DNA of 64,000 nucleotides. Origin: G963668605 sp963793625 (GTDB lineage: Bacteria > Acidobacteriota > Terriglobia > Bryobacterales > Bryobacteraceae). The position numbers and the translations under genes were made by a program. The notes under the pieces were generated by a model, which ran no database searches, was not told the DNA's origin, and saw only the letters and a program-made list of their open reading frames with translations. Positions 28,491 through 37,106 of this stretch are shown here, piece by piece. Numbering within the stretch: position 1 is the stretch's first letter; each line of letters starts with the position of its first letter. The stretch lies in NCBI GenBank assembly GCA_963793625.1, contig CAWCAT010000045.1:1-64000 (forward strand). Reading direction: 5' to 3'.

Positions 28491-29783
28491 TCACGCACGA
28501 AGCTTATTCCAAGGCGCCCTGTGTTCCTGATCCAGCCATTTGTTGGCTTCGGCGTCGCCGATGAAACGCTCCTTGGCAGGATCCCAACGGAACTTGCGGT
28601 GATACCAATAGGCCAGGTTGCCCAGGTGGCACACAGACGCCGAGCGGCATCCGATCTCTACGTCGCAAATCGGCTTCTTGCGGCTCTTGACGCTGTCGAG
28701 AAAATCCTGTAAGTGGTCTTTGCACTTATAAAGCTGGACACCATTTTCCGGGATGGGATCAACGCCCAGACTCTCTGGAGTGATTTGGAACTTGCCGCGG
28801 TTCACAAAGATCTCGCCGTCGGTCCCGATAAAGCGTACGCCGCCGCTCTTGCCGTGGATGACCTCCACTCCGTTCGCGTAGAGGAACCTCACGCCGATCT
28901 TCGCTGCCGGATCATCAGGCGGGATGATCTCCACCGGACCGCTCTCATCCATACCCAGGCCCCATTGCGTGATGTCGAAATGATGCGCGCCCCAGTCCGT
29001 CATACCGCCGCCCGAGTATTCACGGTAATCGCGCCACCGTGGAAAATTCTTATGCACACCACGCGGGCTAAGAATCGAGTTGTACGCTCGCTTCTTCGCC
29101 GGCCCGAGCCATAGGTCCCAATTCAATCCCGGCTCCATCTGCTCCTCCGGCAGGTCGCACCATTTGGAGGCGGGTCCGACGTCCACGATCACCTGTTTGA
29201 TCTTCCCGATGCGCCCGTTGCGCACGAGCATGCAGGCCTTATAAAACTCGGCGGAGGAGCGCTGCATACTGCCGGTTTGCAGTATCCGCTTGTGCTTGCG
29301 AACAGCCTTCACCATCGCCCGCGCTTCGGGAATCGTGAGGGAAAGCGGCTTTTCACAATAGATGTCCTTCTTTGCCTTCGCCGCCATCACGACGTTGCTG
29401 GCGTGCCAGTGATCCGGCGTCGCAATGCAGACAGCGTCGATATCCTTGCGTGCGATTAACTCGCGGAAGTCAACGTAAGTGGCACAGCCCTTGTAACCGG
29501 CAACGGCCTTCTTCGCATACTCCTCTTCGACTCGCTGCTTGGCAGCCTCGCGCCGGGAAGTGTCCACATCGCACACCGCAACGACCTGCGTGTTCTTGCC
29601 GAGGAACTTATTCAATAACCCGCGGTTCTGGCTCCCCATCCCGATGAACCCCATAGTGATCCGATCACTAGGCGCCGTCTCCGCCCCCCAAACCGCAGAA
29701 GGCACAATAACAGGAGCCATCATCGCCGCGGCATTGGCAATCTTAAAGAAATCTCGCCGGCTGAACTGGTCGTTAGTTTTCAT
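28491..29783 (-). CDS. Tat-exported Gfo/Idh/MocA oxidoreductase
   Basis: 430 residues from ATG 29783 (the adjacent ATG 29786 also fits). The leader carries a twin-arginine motif (SRRDFFK) followed by a hydrophobic stretch, so the folded, cofactor-loaded enzyme is exported. The N-terminal Rossmann fold binds NAD(P) (GFIGMGSQNRGLL, VAVCDVDTSRRE, then CIATPDHWHA and DIYCEKPLSL with the catalytic Lys). The C-terminal domain holds YSGGGMTDWGAHHFD, where the conserved Asp and His pair lies. It probably oxidises or rearranges a sugar or inositol derivative in the periplasm. It lies upstream of the ECF sigma operon on the same strand. Confidence 0.93.
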   Translation of the reverse strand: MKTNDQFSRRDFFKIANAAAMMAPVIVPSAVWGAETAPSDRITMGFIGMGSQNRGLLNKFLGKNTQVVAVCDVDTSRREAAKQRVEEEYAKKAVAGYKGCATYVDFRELIARKDIDAVCIATPDHWHASNVVMAAKAKKDIYCEKPLSLTIPEARAMVKAVRKHKRILQTGSMQRSSAEFYKACMLVRNGRIGKIKQVIVDVGPASKWCDLPEEQMEPGLNWDLWLGPAKKRAYNSILSPRGVHKNFPRWRDYREYSGGGMTDWGAHHFDITQWGLGMDESGPVEIIPPDDPAAKIGVRFLYANGVEVIHGKSGGVRFIGTDGEIFVNRGKFQITPESLGVDPIPENGVQLYKCKDHLQDFLDSVKSRKKPICDVEIGCRSASVCHLGNLAYWYHRKFRWDPAKERFIGDAEANKWLDQEHRAPWNKLRA

Positions 29784-29898
29784 CATCCTCACGCTGAACC
29801 GAAATACCGCTGCCATTGTATCTATAAAGGGCTATCACAGTTGATCGCTGACACAACCTTCCCCCCGCGTACCTCGATAACCAATCTGAGGAGAAAAC

Positions 29899-30093
29899 AT
29901 GACGATCACATCCGTCCCGAAAATTGCACTGAATACATCAGGGGCAACCACACCGCAGCTGTCCAGTGCGCCTTCCAACGATCCCGGCAAGACACCACTC
30001 TGGCCCACCGGCTCGACAGGACGATTTGTCACACCTGCCGAGAAATTGAAGGCGGAACTCGCGAAGCTGGTCCGCATTCACTACCTGCCCTAA
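29899..30093 (+). CDS. small protein of unknown function
   Basis: 64 residues starting at ATG 29899, six bases after a strong ribosome site (GAGGAG). The N-terminal half is Ser/Thr/Pro-rich and probably disordered; the C-terminal part (TPAEKLKAELAKLVRIHYLP) is predicted helical and amphipathic. There is no signal peptide, Cys motif or membrane segment. It stands alone between divergent spacers, upstream of the RND pump by about 420 bp. I recognise no family. The ribosome site is the main reason for calling it a gene; a chance reading frame remains possible. Confidence 0.5.
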   Translation: MTITSVPKIALNTSGATTPQLSSAPSNDPGKTPLWPTGSTGRFVTPAEKLKAELAKLVRIHYLP

Positions 30094-30516
30094 TGCGGGC
30101 GCGCGGGCGTCAGCCATGGCGCTCGCCTTTCTCTCTCATCACCAACCAGCCAAATTTATTTCACCCAATCCCAACAGCAACTTACCCCATCCTGGCACCG
30201 CCGGCCCATGGCGCGAGTGCTACACTCCCATTCGGGAGAAGCCGAAGTCCAGCCGGTCACCCGATCAAAACCCTGCGCTGCATCCGCGCAACAAAATAGC
30301 AGAACGAACCCAAATCAAGGATTTGCCGTCTACTAGTCAGATGCATCAAAAGTGACGGAACGAACCCAAAAGTCCTGTATTTACAACGACCAGTTTTTGA
30401 AGAATGATCGTACGCATGTCTCTATTTTGGTAAAATTTAGTCACTGTGGGTTGTGTTGCTGGGAATGAGCCGCTCGAGGCGTTGAGCGGGACTCGGTGGT
30501 TCCAAGGAAGGCACAC
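30094..30516. other. intergenic region upstream of the efflux operon
   Basis: No gene recognised. It contains two copies of a 13-bp sequence (30302, 30358) and an AT-rich patch at 30400-30445 that should hold the promoter of the RND operon. No regulator gene is adjacent. Confidence 0.4.
30302..30370. repeat. two direct copies of a 13-bp sequence
   Basis: GAACGAACCCAAA occurs at 30302-30314 and 30358-30370, 56 bp apart, about five to six helical turns. They lie 150-210 bp before the start of the efflux operon and could be sites for a distant regulator, or chance. Confidence 0.4.
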
Positions 30517-31728
30517 GTGTTTTATCCTTTTCGCTCGATAACTATGGCCCTGCTCGCCATGCTTTCATTGGTGGCCTGCAAACAACAGAAGGCACAAACC
30601 GCCTCCGCACCGCCGCCCGTACCGGTAACCGTCGGGCGCGCATCGCAGGAAACGATCCCAATACAACTGCGTGTGGTCGGCACCGTAGAGGCTTCGGAGG
30701 TGGTGCAGGTCAAATCGCAAGTCGCCGGTCAACTGATGAGCGTCCATTTCACTGAAGGCCAGAGCGTTGCGAAAGGCGCGCTACTCTTCGAAATCGATGC
30801 TCGGCCGGCGAAAGAAGCGTTGCGACAGGCCGAGGCGGCGCTCGCTAAAGATCGCGCGCAATTGCGCCAGGCTGAAGCCACGCTTGCACGCGACTCCGCC
30901 CAGCTCAAGAATGCGGAAGCGGACGCGGCGCGCTATAACGAACTCTCCAAGGCCGGCATCATCGCCAAGGCGCAATCGGACCAGGTGAGCACGCAGGCTG
31001 ACGTGTACCGCGAATCCACGCGGGCCTCGCAGGCGAACATCGAGACGGTGCGGGCAGCACTCGAAAGCGATCGCGCCGCAATCGAAAGAGCGAAACTCGA
31101 TATCGCCTATTCCACCATTCGCGCCCCAATCTCAGGACGCGCCGGCAACCTGCTGGTTAATGCGGGCAACCTCGTCAAAGTGAATGATGTGCCGCTCGTA
31201 GTTCTGCACCAGGTCTCGCCGATATTCTCAAGCTTCAACGTACCGGAGCAGCATCTGGGCGCGATCCGCCGCCTGAGCGCAAACCGCAAGCTGGCGGTGA
31301 ACGTTTCACTGAAAGACAACCCGGAACGGACTTCGCAGGGTCACGTCGTTGTGGTCGACAATACTGTTGATCCGAGCACCGGAACAATCCGCCTGAAAGC
31401 GGTTTTCGAGAATCGCGACGGAATGCTCTGGCCTGGACAGTTCGTCAACGTCGTACTTACCCTCGATGCAATTCAGAACGCGACTGTAGTCCCCGCCGAG
31501 GCCGTGCAGAATGGCCAGAAAGGCACGTACGTTTATCTGGTCAAACCCGATCACACAGTGGAAATGCGCCTGGTCAGCGCGGGCCGCAGCTTCGCAAACA
31601 AAATGGTAATTGAGAAGGGCCTTGCGCCCGGCGACACGGTTGTCACGGACGGCCAGCTCCGATTAGCGCCGGGCGCACGTATCCAAGCGGTCGATCCCGG
31701 CAAACTGGGCACAGCGGAGAAACCATGA
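30517..31728 (+). CDS. RND efflux periplasmic adaptor (HlyD/AcrA family)
   Basis: 403 residues from GTG 30517, chosen because AAGGAAGG lies six bases upstream; GTG 30496 would add seven residues. The signal peptide ends in a lipobox (LSLVAC), so the adaptor should be lipid-anchored. Then come a barrel-sandwich half (VVQVKSQVAGQLMSVHFTEG), a long coiled-coil hairpin (about 95-185, repeated AEAALAKD/AEATLARD heptads), the second lipoyl half (STIRAPISGRAGNLLVNAGN), a beta-barrel and a membrane-proximal domain (KGLAPGDTVVTDGQLRL). It bridges the RND pump and an outer-membrane channel. Its stop overlaps the pump start (ATGA at 31725). No channel gene is adjacent. Confidence 0.93.
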   Translation: MFYPFRSITMALLAMLSLVACKQQKAQTASAPPPVPVTVGRASQETIPIQLRVVGTVEASEVVQVKSQVAGQLMSVHFTEGQSVAKGALLFEIDARPAKEALRQAEAALAKDRAQLRQAEATLARDSAQLKNAEADAARYNELSKAGIIAKAQSDQVSTQADVYRESTRASQANIETVRAALESDRAAIERAKLDIAYSTIRAPISGRAGNLLVNAGNLVKVNDVPLVVLHQVSPIFSSFNVPEQHLGAIRRLSANRKLAVNVSLKDNPERTSQGHVVVVDNTVDPSTGTIRLKAVFENRDGMLWPGQFVNVVLTLDAIQNATVVPAEAVQNGQKGTYVYLVKPDHTVEMRLVSAGRSFANKMVIEKGLAPGDTVVTDGQLRLAPGARIQAVDPGKLGTAEKP

Positions 31729-34700
31729 ACCTCTCGCGTATTTTCATCGAGCGGCCGATCATGACCGCGCTCGTGTGCTTCGCCTTTCTGCTGTTCGGCG
31801 TTGTGGCATTCCGCGTGTTACCGGTAGCCGCGCTGCCAAGCGTTGACTATCCAACAATCCAGGTCAGTGCATCACTGCCCGGAGCGAACCCCGAAACGAT
31901 GGCGTCCTCCGTCGCTACCCCGCTCGAGCGTGAGTTTTCGACTATCGCGGGCATTGATTCGATGAGTTCGTCGAACTCGCAGAGCAACACATCGATCACG
32001 ATCCAGTTCGCGCTCGAGCGCACCATCGACGAGGCCGCGCAGGATGTGCAGGCCGCGATCTCAAAGGCAGGCGGCCGCTTGCCGCCCAACATGCCGCGGC
32101 CGCCTTCCTATCAAAAGGTGAACCCGGCTGAGCAGCCGATTCTCTACCTCGCGCTCAACTCTGAAACACTGCCACTCTACACAGTGAATGAGTACGCGGA
32201 CACGCTGCTCGCGCAGCGCATTTCCATGGTCAGCGGCGTTTCGCGCGTGATCGTCTATGGCGCGCAGAAGTACGCCGTGCGCGTGCAAGTGGATCCGGAA
32301 CGCATGGCAGCGCTCAACATCGGCATCGACGAAGTGCAGAGCGCCGTTCAGTCCAGCAACACCAACCTGCCGACGGGCAGACTGCAGGGCGAGAAGCAGG
32401 CCTTCACGATTCAATCCACCGGTATGCTCGAAAATGCCGCAGCCTACCGGCCCGTGATTGTGGCGTGGCGCAACGGTTCTCCCGTTCGCCTGGAGCAGCT
32501 TGGGCAGGTCATCGACAGCGTCGAAAACGACAAGGTGATCGCGTGGTCCGACAATATTCGCGGAGTGATTCTCGCGATCCAGCGACAGCCCGGCACCAAC
32601 ACCGTCGCAGTGGTTGACGCGATCAATCAACTGCTTCCGTCATTCCGTCGCGAGATTCCGCCCGCGGTAAATCTTACTGTGGCCTTCGACGCCTCGCGCT
32701 CCATCCGGGCCTCGATTCACGACGTCGAGTTCACGCTAGTGCTGACCATCTGTCTGGTCGTCCTCGTGATTTTCCTGTTCTTGCGCAATATCTCGGCTAC
32801 GCTCATACCGGGCTGCGCGGTTCCGTTCTCCATCATCGGAACCTTTGCTGTCATGTACCTGCTCGGCTATAGTCTCAACAACCTTTCGCTGATGGCTTTA
32901 ACCCTGTCGGTCGGCTTCGTGGTTGACGACGCAATCGTGATGCTGGAAAACATTGTGCGCCACATGGAGATGGGCAAGACGCGTATGGAAGCTGCCCTGG
33001 CTGCATCGCGCGAAATCGGGTTCACGATTATTTCCATGACCATCTCGCTGGTTGCCGTGTTCATTCCGGTTCTGTTTTTGGGTGGGATCGTCGGACGCCT
33101 GCTGCACGAATTCTCAGTGACCATCGTCACTGCGGTTCTCATCTCCGGCTTCGTCTCGCTGAGTCTGACGCCGATGCTCGGAAGCCGTTTTCTCAGCACG
33201 AGTCATACCGCTAAACACGGGCGCATGTATCGCCTGCTCGAAGCTGGCTTTGACAGGCTGGCACGCTGGTACGAATCGACTCTGCGCATCGCCATGCACT
33301 ATCGCTTCGTCACGTTAATGATTGCGGTGCTGATGTTGGTTGGTACGGGTTGGATGTTTTTCACGATGCCGACAGGCTTCATCCCCAGCCAGGACAGCGG
33401 CTTCATGTTTGCCGTCACGCAGGGACCTCAGGACATTTCCTTCGAGTCGATGGCAACCCATCACAGGGCCGTTGCCGAGACCATCCGTAAACATCCGGAC
33501 ATTGATTCCGTAGTGGCTTTCGTGCCAGGCGGCAACCAGGCATTTGTTTTTTCGCGTATGAAGCCGCGCGAAGAGCGAACCAACTCAGTCGATCAGATCA
33601 TCGGTCAACTTCGTCCGCAAGTCGCGAAGCTACCGGGCCTGATGACTTTCATGCAAAACCCGCCGCCTATCACCGTCGGCGGACAGGGTGGTTCGAGCCT
33701 CTATCAGTTGACAATACAAAGTTCGAACCTGCAGGAGATCTATCAGTGGACGCCTCGACTGATGGAGCGCCTGCGCCAGTTGCCGGGATTCCTGGACGTC
33801 AACACGGACTTGCAAATCGCAAGCCCCGAACTCAAGGTCGAGATTGAGCGTGATCGTGCGCTCGCACTCGGCGTCACGCCACAGCAGATTCAGAATGCGT
33901 TGTTTGCGGCGTATGGAAGCCGCGAGGTTTCGATCATCTACGCCCCGACGAACCAGTATTCCGTGATCATGGAGGTCGAGAAGCAATACCAGCGCGACCC
34001 TGATGCACTTTCGAAGCTTTACGTGCGCTCCAGCAGGGGCACGCTCGTTCCCATCGACACGGTTGTTCGAACGGTTCGCAGCGTGGGTCCGCTCAACATC
34101 AACCACTTCGGGCAATTGCCGGCGGTCACGATCTCGTTCAACCTGGCGCCCGGATTCTCACTCGGCCAGGCGGCGCAGCAGGTGGATGAAATCATCAGGC
34201 AGTTGCGCATGCCCGCGACCATTAGCGCGAATTTCCAGGGCACGGTGAAGGAATTCCAGCGCTCTTTCCAGAACCTCTCGATTCTGTTGATCGTGGCGAT
34301 TCTGGTGATCTACATCGTGCTGGGAATCCTGTACGAAAGCTTCATCCATCCGATCACGATTCTCTCGGGCTTGCCTTCCGCGGTGTTCGGCGCGCTGCTG
34401 ACGCTGATCCTGTTCAACAAGCAACTCGACTTGTATGGTTTCGTCGGCATCATCATGCTGTTCGGCGTGGTGAAGAAGAACGCGATCATGATGATCGATT
34501 TTGCGATCGGCGCCCAGCATGAGGGCAAGAGTCCGCATGACGCAATCTGGCAAGGTTGTCTGCTGCGTTTCCGGCCCATCATGATGACGACGGTTGCGGC
34601 CCTGTTCGGGACAATGCCGATTGCACTCGGTTATGGGGAAGGCGCGGATGCGCGACAACCGCTCGGGTTGGCGGTTGTGGGCGGCCTGATCGTCAGTCAG

Positions 34701-34820
34701 TTCCTTACGCTGTACATCACGCCCGTGATTTACCTGTACATGGAAGCGCTGCAGCAGCGTTTGCGACGGCGCAAGGTTTCGACGAAAACCGGCTCGGAGC
34801 CGATACCCGCGCAGGCCTAG
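31725..34820 (+). CDS. RND multidrug efflux permease (AcrB/MdtB family)
   Basis: 1031 residues, full length for a hydrophobe/amphiphile RND pump. The first helix region reads IFIERPIMTALVCFAFLLFG. Two large periplasmic loops and 12 membrane helices follow. Helix 4 carries the proton-relay pair in GFVVDDAIVMLEN, and the C-terminal half has the matching GFVGIIMLFGVVKKNAIMM. The conserved FMPTGFIP-type segment appears as TMPTGFIPSQDSG. It exports drugs or envelope-toxic compounds across both membranes with the adaptor encoded just upstream; start and stop overlap by ATGA, so translation is coupled. Intact. Confidence 0.95.
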   Translation: MNLSRIFIERPIMTALVCFAFLLFGVVAFRVLPVAALPSVDYPTIQVSASLPGANPETMASSVATPLEREFSTIAGIDSMSSSNSQSNTSITIQFALERTIDEAAQDVQAAISKAGGRLPPNMPRPPSYQKVNPAEQPILYLALNSETLPLYTVNEYADTLLAQRISMVSGVSRVIVYGAQKYAVRVQVDPERMAALNIGIDEVQSAVQSSNTNLPTGRLQGEKQAFTIQSTGMLENAAAYRPVIVAWRNGSPVRLEQLGQVIDSVENDKVIAWSDNIRGVILAIQRQPGTNTVAVVDAINQLLPSFRREIPPAVNLTVAFDASRSIRASIHDVEFTLVLTICLVVLVIFLFLRNISATLIPGCAVPFSIIGTFAVMYLLGYSLNNLSLMALTLSVGFVVDDAIVMLENIVRHMEMGKTRMEAALAASREIGFTIISMTISLVAVFIPVLFLGGIVGRLLHEFSVTIVTAVLISGFVSLSLTPMLGSRFLSTSHTAKHGRMYRLLEAGFDRLARWYESTLRIAMHYRFVTLMIAVLMLVGTGWMFFTMPTGFIPSQDSGFMFAVTQGPQDISFESMATHHRAVAETIRKHPDIDSVVAFVPGGNQAFVFSRMKPREERTNSVDQIIGQLRPQVAKLPGLMTFMQNPPPITVGGQGGSSLYQLTIQSSNLQEIYQWTPRLMERLRQLPGFLDVNTDLQIASPELKVEIERDRALALGVTPQQIQNALFAAYGSREVSIIYAPTNQYSVIMEVEKQYQRDPDALSKLYVRSSRGTLVPIDTVVRTVRSVGPLNINHFGQLPAVTISFNLAPGFSLGQAAQQVDEIIRQLRMPATISANFQGTVKEFQRSFQNLSILLIVAILVIYIVLGILYESFIHPITILSGLPSAVFGALLTLILFNKQLDLYGFVGIIMLFGVVKKNAIMMIDFAIGAQHEGKSPHDAIWQGCLLRFRPIMMTTVAALFGTMPIALGYGEGADARQPLGLAVVGGLIVSQFLTLYITPVIYLYMEALQQRLRRRKVSTKTGSEPIPAQA

Positions 34821-35005
34821 TATTCGTGGATGGTAATGCCGCGCTCGCTACGCGGAATTCGCGCGTGCTGATCGGCCAGCGGTCCAGATCCGCTGGGGTT
34901 TTGGATGGACCAGTGCTGCACGAGCCGCAATGCGTCGGCGCGATCCGGCAGCGGTCCGCGTACGATGAAATGATTATCCCCATGAACAAGAATGCCCAGC
35001 ATCAC
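34817..35005 (-). pseudogene. small conserved protein, probable remnant
   Basis: ATG 35005 reads LGILVHGDNHFIVRGPLPDR and then an RLVQHWSIQ segment; the frame ends with ERGITIHEY at 34817. In the neighbouring minus frame, between these parts, is PADLDRWPISTREFR, which fits the small acidobacterial family I recall (about 85-95 residues, ending in a segment like RGVTIH). So the gene appears to change frame twice and to have lost its centre. The start overlaps the divergent deacetylase start at 34982 by 24 bp, and its end overlaps the RND stop. Family identity is from memory, hence moderate confidence. Confidence 0.45.
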
Positions 35006-35899
35006 GACAGTATAGATCGTCCGCTGCTCTCGCGACGAGGCTTGCTGTCCTTGATTGCTGCGCCGGCCTTCGCGAAGACTGGGCCGTCAGTGGCGATTAC
35101 GCTCGATGATGTAGCCTGGCAGGGCGTTGACGGGGAGCGCTTGCTCGCGGCGCTCGGAAAGCGGCAGGCAGCCGTGTTCGTGGCTGGCCGCAATGTGGAT
35201 AGTGTCGAAGGCCAACGCATTCTGTCGCGCTGGAACGCGGCCGGGCATCTACTTTGCAATCACACTTACTTGCATCAGGCTGTGGATCGAGTCGGCGCCG
35301 AAACTTTCCAGAAAGACATTCTGCGGAACGAAGTCGTATTGAGCCGGCACTCGAATTTTACGAAGTTGTTTCGCTTCCCGGTCTTGAAAGAAGGCGCGAC
35401 TGCGGCGACGCGCGATCAGGTGCGCGCGTTCCTGAAGCAGCACGGCTACCATAACGGCGCGGTCACGATCGATGCCTCGGATTGGTACTTCAATCAGCGC
35501 TTGCGCGAGCGGCTGAGTGCGGATCCTAAGTTCGATACAGCGCGCCTTCGGGAACCGTATCTGGTGCACCTTTGGGAGCGGGCGCAGTATTACGATGGAC
35601 TCTCGCAAGCCCTGCTGGGCCGTAGTGCCGCGCATACCCTGCTGCTGCACTACAACAAGATCAACGCGCTGTTCCTGGGCGATGTGATCGCGATGTTCCA
35701 GAAGCGCGGATGGAACGTAATCGACGCGGCTCAAGCGTTTGCGGACCCAGTTTTTCAGCGTGAGCCGAACAACGTGCCCGCCGGCGAGAGCCTGCTCTGG
35801 GCACTAGCCAAGGAGTCCGGCCGCTTCGAAGGCAAGCTGCGCTATCCGGGCGAGGACAGCGTCTACGAAAAGCACAGGCTCGATCGACTATTGCTTTAA
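34982..35899 (+). CDS. secreted polysaccharide deacetylase (NodB-like)
   Basis: 305 residues from ATG 34982; ATG 34970 is also possible, and the longer open frame before it is only shadow of the RND gene. The leader SRRGLLSLIAAPAFA looks like a Tat or Sec signal. NodB motifs are recognisable: ITLDDVAW (motif 1, the second Asp a metal ligand), CNHTYLH (motif 2 with both His ligands) and RFPVLKEG (motif 3). A C-terminal LLLHYNKINALF holds the likely catalytic-base His region. It would remove acetyl groups from N-acetylglucosamine polymers or peptidoglycan in the periplasm. Length is normal. Confidence 0.82.
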   Translation: MNKNAQHHDSIDRPLLSRRGLLSLIAAPAFAKTGPSVAITLDDVAWQGVDGERLLAALGKRQAAVFVAGRNVDSVEGQRILSRWNAAGHLLCNHTYLHQAVDRVGAETFQKDILRNEVVLSRHSNFTKLFRFPVLKEGATAATRDQVRAFLKQHGYHNGAVTIDASDWYFNQRLRERLSADPKFDTARLREPYLVHLWERAQYYDGLSQALLGRSAAHTLLLHYNKINALFLGDVIAMFQKRGWNVIDAAQAFADPVFQREPNNVPAGESLLWALAKESGRFEGKLRYPGEDSVYEKHRLDRLLL

Positions 35900-37048
35900 G
35901 CGGTAGATGTGAACTTCGTATTCACCGAAGCGGTCGCGGAAGACGCCGTTCTTGACAGCGATGCTTCTTGATTCGCCGAGTACGGTTGCGGTCACGTTGC
36001 CTCCATCGCGCAGCCGGAACGTTGCCGTGGTTTCGCCGCCGGGCCGTGCGCCCATCGCAAATAGATAAGTCACGCCGCCAACACGTTTGAGCATGTAGTC
36101 GATCGGTAGCTCGGACATTACAGTAACGCCGTTGCCGATTGAAGCAGTGTTGAGCGGGCGCGCCAGTTCGGTGACTTGCTTGTTGATCGCAGCGATTGCC
36201 GCGCGGGTCTCCGGATCGTGCAGCGGCGCCGATTCGTCTTGCGTCGGCTTGAACTGATGGCAGAAATACCCGATGCCCATCGAGCCGTGGATCAGCGACA
36301 TCCACACCTGCGACTTGATCTGCGCGGGGGTGGGCTTGGGGCCACCGTGAATCGATGTCGTCTCGATCCAGTTCCACACGGGCTTCTTGTAGCCGGCCCA
36401 TTTGCGGAGTCTATCCACACCGGCGCCTGTGTGCCACATCGGGTACTTGCTGTTCACTGGATAGACATCGTACGAGAGTATATCCGCGCCTTTGGCGTAT
36501 TCCGGATAGTGCTCGTCATGCCGCGCGCAGTCGGAGCCGCGCCCCACGTAAGTCTCGTTCACCACGCCCTGCCCAAGGTTGAGCAGAACGGGACGGCTCG
36601 CATCGGCGGCCTGGAACTTCTGGTATCGTGCAATGATCTCCGGCGGCAGCACACACGAGCCATATCCGCCGCCCGGTTTGGCCTGAGCGTTGTCGGGTTC
36701 ATCCATCTGCGTCCAGCCTCGGATGACCGCGTTGTCGGGACTGGAAAGACCGAACGCGGTTTGACCCGCGAACACCGGCATGCCTGCGGCCTGCAGCAGT
36801 TTCAGTTGCTCTTCCGTTGGACCTTTCCACAGTCCGACGAAGTTGTTGACCCCGATCGCCTTGTACGCAGCGGCTGATTTCGCGGGCTGCAGCCACACAC
36901 TGATTGGGAAATAGTCGTCGTTACCGAGGGGAGTTCTCGCCCATTTGCGGTAATAAGCCGGTCCGCCTTCGAACGGCAGATAGGTATCGAGTGCTGCCGC
37001 GCCGGACAACACCGCCACGCCAAGCAGAAGGAATATGCGCGAGATCAT
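35888..37048 (-). CDS. secreted (beta/alpha)8 glycoside-hydrolase-like protein
   Basis: 386 residues from ATG 37048. The signal peptide (LLLGVAVLSGAAA) is followed by a barrel-like domain: YFPISVWLQPAKSAAAYKAIG, VFAGQTAFGL, GWTQMDEPDNAQ (candidate acid Glu), LSYDVYPVNSKYPMW and VWNWIETTSIHGG (candidate nucleophile Glu), then a beta-rich end (TVLGESRSIAVKNGVF). The pattern fits the cellulase/beta-galactosidase superfamily (clan A), but I cannot name the family. Upstream extension to 37312 overlaps the divergent UbiD gene and lacks a signal. It converges with the deacetylase gene (12-bp overlap). Confidence 0.78.
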   Translation of the reverse strand: MISRIFLLLGVAVLSGAAALDTYLPFEGGPAYYRKWARTPLGNDDYFPISVWLQPAKSAAAYKAIGVNNFVGLWKGPTEEQLKLLQAAGMPVFAGQTAFGLSSPDNAVIRGWTQMDEPDNAQAKPGGGYGSCVLPPEIIARYQKFQAADASRPVLLNLGQGVVNETYVGRGSDCARHDEHYPEYAKGADILSYDVYPVNSKYPMWHTGAGVDRLRKWAGYKKPVWNWIETTSIHGGPKPTPAQIKSQVWMSLIHGSMGIGYFCHQFKPTQDESAPLHDPETRAAIAAINKQVTELARPLNTASIGNGVTVMSELPIDYMLKRVGGVTYLFAMGARPGGETTATFRLRDGGNVTATVLGESRSIAVKNGVFRDRFGEYEVHIYRLKQ

Positions 37049-37106
37049 CAACTTCAAAGCATACAGAATAGCCGCCCATGTTGTAGCTTGGAATGTGGAG
37101 GCGAAT

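Noticed and set aside
34556..34969. Extended N-terminus of the deacetylase
   Set aside because: The region is the 3' end of the RND permease read in another frame; the leader peptide starts near 34982.
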